Origin: Anaerolineae bacterium
GTDB taxonomy: Bacteria; Chloroflexota; Anaerolineae; JAFGEY01
Direction: 5' to 3'
Assembly (NCBI GenBank): GCA_016929205.1
Contig: JAFGJF010000586.1
Coordinates: forward strand, 1-8,337
DNA length: 8,337 bases
The notes below the pieces were generated by a model. It was not told where the DNA came from. It saw only the letters and a list, made by a program, of their open reading frames with translations, and ran no database searches. The position numbers were made by a program, and so were the translations under genes. Of this stretch, positions 6,206 to 8,337 are shown one piece after another (the stretch's first letter is position 1; each line of letters begins with the position of its first letter).

Positions 6206-7698
6206 AGGCCCCCTCCCAGGATCAATGATAATTCATGGGCAACCCAGTTAAAGAGCGGTGCCGGAAAGATTCCTTCGATCAGGGCCAGCGCGGCCAATAG
6301 GATCGTCGGCGCGATCATTTGCCAGGGCAAGGTGCGTTCGATGCGCTTTTCCAGGCCGGGAGGTTTGGCAGGACCAAAAAAGATGCGTCCGGCGAACCAC
6401 AGTGCATAGGCAACCGTCAGCAGTGAGCCAAAAAGCGACAAGACGGCAAGCCAGGTGTGTTCGGTTTTGAACCCGCCAGCAAAGATCATCCATTCGCTGT
6501 CAAAGATGCAAAAAGGAGGTGTTCCGGCCATGGCCAATGCCCCGATGCTGGTGCAGACTGCAGCGATGGGCATTGGCCTTCCCAGCCCGCCCAATTCGGA
6601 GATGCGACGGCGTCCAGTGGCGCGCACCACCAGCCCGATGCACATAAACAACAGCGCCTTGACGATGGCGTGATAGATGACGTGCAGTGTTGCGCCGGCA
6701 ACGCCTTCATAGGTCAGCGTGCCCAATCCAAAGAGAATGTAGCCCATTTGGCTGACGCTGGAATAGGCGATGATCCGTTTGACATCTTGCTCTGCCAAAG
6801 CCATCAGTGCACCGTATAACTCGGAGACGATGCCGGCGATCATCATTGGCACGGCGAAAGGGATCATCTGTGCCGGTGAAAAGATGCTCATCGGGAAACG
6901 CAGGATGCCATAGGTGCCCATGCTCAACATCGCCGCAGCAAGCATGATGGTCACTGACATCGGAGCCACGGTGTGTGCGTCGGGCAGCCAGAGGTGCAAG
7001 GGAAAAATGGCCATTTTGACGCAAAAACCGGTGACAAAGAGAGCGGTGACACTGGTCATCACTGCCGGGGCCAGGATGACCCCTTGGCGTAGTCTTGAAA
7101 AGCTGTCGTTTCCGGTTGCGTCATAGAGGATGATCAGCCCGACGAGCACCATCAGCGAGCCCAGGTGAGTAAAGACAAAGTACTTGAATGCCACTGCACC
7201 CCGGCTTTCGCCATCTCCCCAGACAATGATCAACGCACACGAAGCGACCAGCATCAATTCCCAGAAAATGTAGAACAAAAACATGCTGTCGGCCAGGGTT
7301 GTGCCGGACATACCTACGGCAAAAAGCATGAGCAGGGCGTAAAAGAACGGGGTTCGGTCATCGGGGTGATGGTAGCCCCAGGCATAGATTACAGCCAACA
7401 AGGTCACCGCAGCTTCGGTGACCAGGAATGGAAGCGTCAGCCAATCGAGGTGCAGACGCAGCGAAATGCCTGCTGATGGGATCCATTGCAACCCAACGGA
7501 AGGGATCGAATCACGCCACAGGGCCGGCAGCAAGGCAAAGGTGCAGGCCAACGAAAACGCTGCGCCAAGCCCGGCAATCCACCCGGCGACACGCGCCCTG
7601 AGCCTGCGCAGCAAAATGACCAGCAGTGCCGCCGCCAACGGCGCGCCGAGGATGGCAACCAGCAAGATCGCTTCTATGTTTGTGACTGCATCGTTCAC
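6202..7698 (-). CDS. NuoM-like antiporter-type membrane subunit (proton_antipo_M family)
   Basis: Second ion-translocating subunit, 498 residues with about 14 hydrophobic segments. Pattern residues: E147 (FYIFWELMLV), K228 and H235 in the stretch leading to PLHLWLPDAHTVAP (233-246), K307 in EQDVKRIIAYSSVSQMGY, K347 (YHAIVKALLFMC) and E402 in PPFCIFDSEWMIF. The acid at 402, where the NuoN-like partner has Lys, matches the NuoM type. No in-frame ATG fits the family N-terminus; the start is GTG at 7698 with a very strong AAGGAGG at 7703-7709, four bases upstream. An ATG at 7700 is in another frame and stops at once. The ribosome site lies in a possible hairpin with an upstream CCTCCTT, so translation of this gene, and of those coupled to it, may be controlled there. 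Assignment is secure. Confidence 0.94.
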   Translation of the reverse strand: MNDAVTNIEAILLVAILGAPLAAALLVILLRRLRARVAGWIAGLGAAFSLACTFALLPALWRDSIPSVGLQWIPSAGISLRLHLDWLTLPFLVTEAAVTLLAVIYAWGYHHPDDRTPFFYALLMLFAVGMSGTTLADSMFLFYIFWELMLVASCALIIVWGDGESRGAVAFKYFVFTHLGSLMVLVGLIILYDATGNDSFSRLRQGVILAPAVMTSVTALFVTGFCVKMAIFPLHLWLPDAHTVAPMSVTIMLAAAMLSMGTYGILRFPMSIFSPAQMIPFAVPMMIAGIVSELYGALMALAEQDVKRIIAYSSVSQMGYILFGLGTLTYEGVAGATLHVIYHAIVKALLFMCIGLVVRATGRRRISELGGLGRPMPIAAVCTSIGALAMAGTPPFCIFDSEWMIFAGGFKTEHTWLAVLSLFGSLLTVAYALWFAGRIFFGPAKPPGLEKRIERTLPWQMIAPTILLAALALIEGIFPAPLFNWVAHELSLILGGGL

Positions 7699-7702
7699 AT
7701 TG

Positions 7703-7729
7703 CCTCCTTGTAACCTCTTGAAAAGGAGG
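7703..7729 (-). promoter_or_regulatory. Ribosome binding site held in a seven-base-pair hairpin before the NuoM-like gene
   Basis: On the - strand transcript, CCUCCUU (7729-7723) is the exact complement of AAGGAGG (7709-7703), with a 13-base loop between. The second arm is the full Shine-Dalgarno sequence of the GTG at 7698. Pairing would hide it and reduce translation of the NuoM-like gene. A competing smaller hairpin can form inside the loop region (CCTTTTCAAGAGG). The pairing is seen directly; a regulatory role is inferred. Confidence 0.6.
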
Positions 7730-7736
7730 GGCGGGT

Positions 7737-7763
7737 GTAGGTTGGAATGCCATTCTGACCTAC
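7737..7763. repeat. 27-base inverted repeat between the NuoL-like and NuoM-like genes
   Basis: On the + strand the arms GTAGGT (7737-7742) and ACCTAC (7758-7763) enclose an inner pair GAAT (7745-7748) and ATTC (7752-7755), with a GCC loop at 7749-7751. Two positions on each arm (TG and TG) separate inner and outer stems. They pair as G-U in + strand RNA but are C/A mismatches in the - strand operon transcript. There is no U-run right after it on the - strand, so a simple intrinsic terminator is not supported. It could be an operator (DNA-level palindrome), an RNA processing site or an attenuating structure. It sits in the only sizeable gap of the operon, 30 bases ahead of the masked ribosome site. 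Confidence 0.6.
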
Positions 7764-7791
7764 ATACCCCAGATCTAAAGTTGGAGATACC

Positions 7792-8337
7792 TCAGTAAAG
7801 GAGCAGGGTCAACATAGCAATAGCCAGGCTCGATGCAACCCAAATGAGATTGTGTCGTAATTTCCCCGTGTGTAAGTGTTGTAAGTGGCGGCTGAGTGCC
7901 ATCATACCTTGCGCGATCCGATGCAATGAACCTTCCAGGCCCTTTTGCTCCACGGTGCGGTATGCTGTGTGCCCGGCACGCATAACAACCTGCACGGTAC
8001 GAGACAGGAGAGATTCCAGCAATCGTGTCTCCATCACCTGGTACGTCCATTGTGCACCTTTGACGACAGCATGCACAATCGTAACGAGGATGCGTTCTTG
8101 AATGCTGATCTCGATGACGTTTCGCAAGATCTTGGCCATTTGGGCCAGGCCCTCCTCCAAACCATACACAGCTTGTTCGGATGGGGTGGTGTGTTCCTGC
8201 TCTGTTTCTTGGCGGTGGTGCTGGATCGATGCTCCTTTTTTTTGCTGCCCGGGAAACCATATTGCAGCGGCCAGACCCGCAGATACCAATAGCGATAGGG
8301 CGAATGCGGCGATGTGGCCGATGCTCAAGGGCGGGAG
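7792..8337 (-). CDS. NuoL-like antiporter-type subunit, C-terminal part (partial at right edge)
   Basis: The frame is open from the right edge, giving 181 residues to a TGA at 7794-7792. It begins with a hydrophobic segment (about residues 7-28: HIAAFALSLLVSAGLAAAIW). A charged, helix-prone stretch of roughly 130 residues follows, and then a last membrane segment (about 164-180). The end VEQKGLEGSLHRI, then LSRHLQHLHTGKLRHNLIWV, follows the NuoL/HyfB C-terminal pattern in which an LQTG-like motif precedes the final helix. NuoL has a long lateral helix between its last two membrane segments, and the stretch here is placed and sized to be one. Position upstream of NuoM-like and NuoN-like genes supports L. 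The TTG at 8328 could start a small separate protein, but the reading frame upstream of it has no stop in the window. The antiporter core is outside the window, so the call is moderate. Confidence 0.7.
   Translation of the reverse strand, partial: LPPLSIGHIAAFALSLLVSAGLAAAIWFPGQQKKGASIQHHRQETEQEHTTPSEQAVYGLEEGLAQMAKILRNVIEISIQERILVTIVHAVVKGAQWTYQVMETRLLESLLSRTVQVVMRAGHTAYRTVEQKGLEGSLHRIAQGMMALSRHLQHLHTGKLRHNLIWVASSLAIAMLTLLLY

Noticed and set aside
954..8337. The operon as ordinary NADH:quinone oxidoreductase (complex I).
   Set aside because: The large subunit has both Ni/Fe CxxC motifs, the small subunit has the spaced CxxC rather than adjacent Cys, and no NuoE/F/G genes lie between D and H.
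1..8337. HIP1-like (GCGATCGC) repeats, given the many GATC sites.
   Set aside because: The GATC sites are mostly in other contexts, and the full octamer was not seen.

Overview
The window is a bacterial chromosome segment with two convergent transcription units. The + strand at the left edge carries the 3' two thirds of xylA (xylose isomerase, 2-766). The rest is read from the - strand, right to left. It is one tightly packed operon for a membrane-bound, complex I-like enzyme with nine visible subunits, in the order NuoL-like (partial, runs off the right edge), NuoM-like, NuoN-like, NuoA-like, NuoB-like, NuoC-like, NuoD-like, NuoH-like and NuoI-like. A broken NAD(P)HX-epimerase (YjeF N-domain) fragment lies between the operon and xylA.

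The enzyme is best read as a group 4 (energy-converting) [NiFe] hydrogenase, not as respiratory complex I. The large subunit has both Cys pairs needed to hold a Ni-Fe centre (C70/C73 and C360/C363). The small subunit has the four proximal-cluster cysteines, a two-cluster ferredoxin-like subunit is present, and no NADH module genes (NuoE/F/G) occur among the genes seen. Expected chemistry, from family knowledge: electrons from reduced ferredoxin pass through the NuoI-like and NuoB-like clusters to the Ni-Fe site, protons are reduced to H2 (or the reverse), and this is coupled to H+ or Na+ movement through the NuoH/A/L/M/N-like membrane arm. The large subunit stops exactly at the residue where related precursors are cleaved, so no maturation endopeptidase should be needed.

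The genes are coupled by overlaps or near-zero spacing (GTGA, TAG-ATG, ATGA, an 8-base overlap, TGATG). The exception is a 93-base gap between the NuoL-like and NuoM-like genes. It holds a 27-base inverted repeat and a hairpin that would mask the strong ribosome binding site of the NuoM-like gene. The gene order is a circular permutation of the usual complex I order (A B C D H I J K L M N), with L-M-N placed ahead of A.

Host: GC content looks to be in the mid-50s percent by eye. The xylose isomerase is of the actinobacterial/Deinococcus-like type, and the hydrogenase has a complex I-like subunit set. Together these suggest an anaerobic or facultative, possibly thermophilic bacterium, perhaps Chloroflexota. 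This assignment is an inference with low certainty. No tRNA, rRNA, CRISPR array or insertion sequence is visible.
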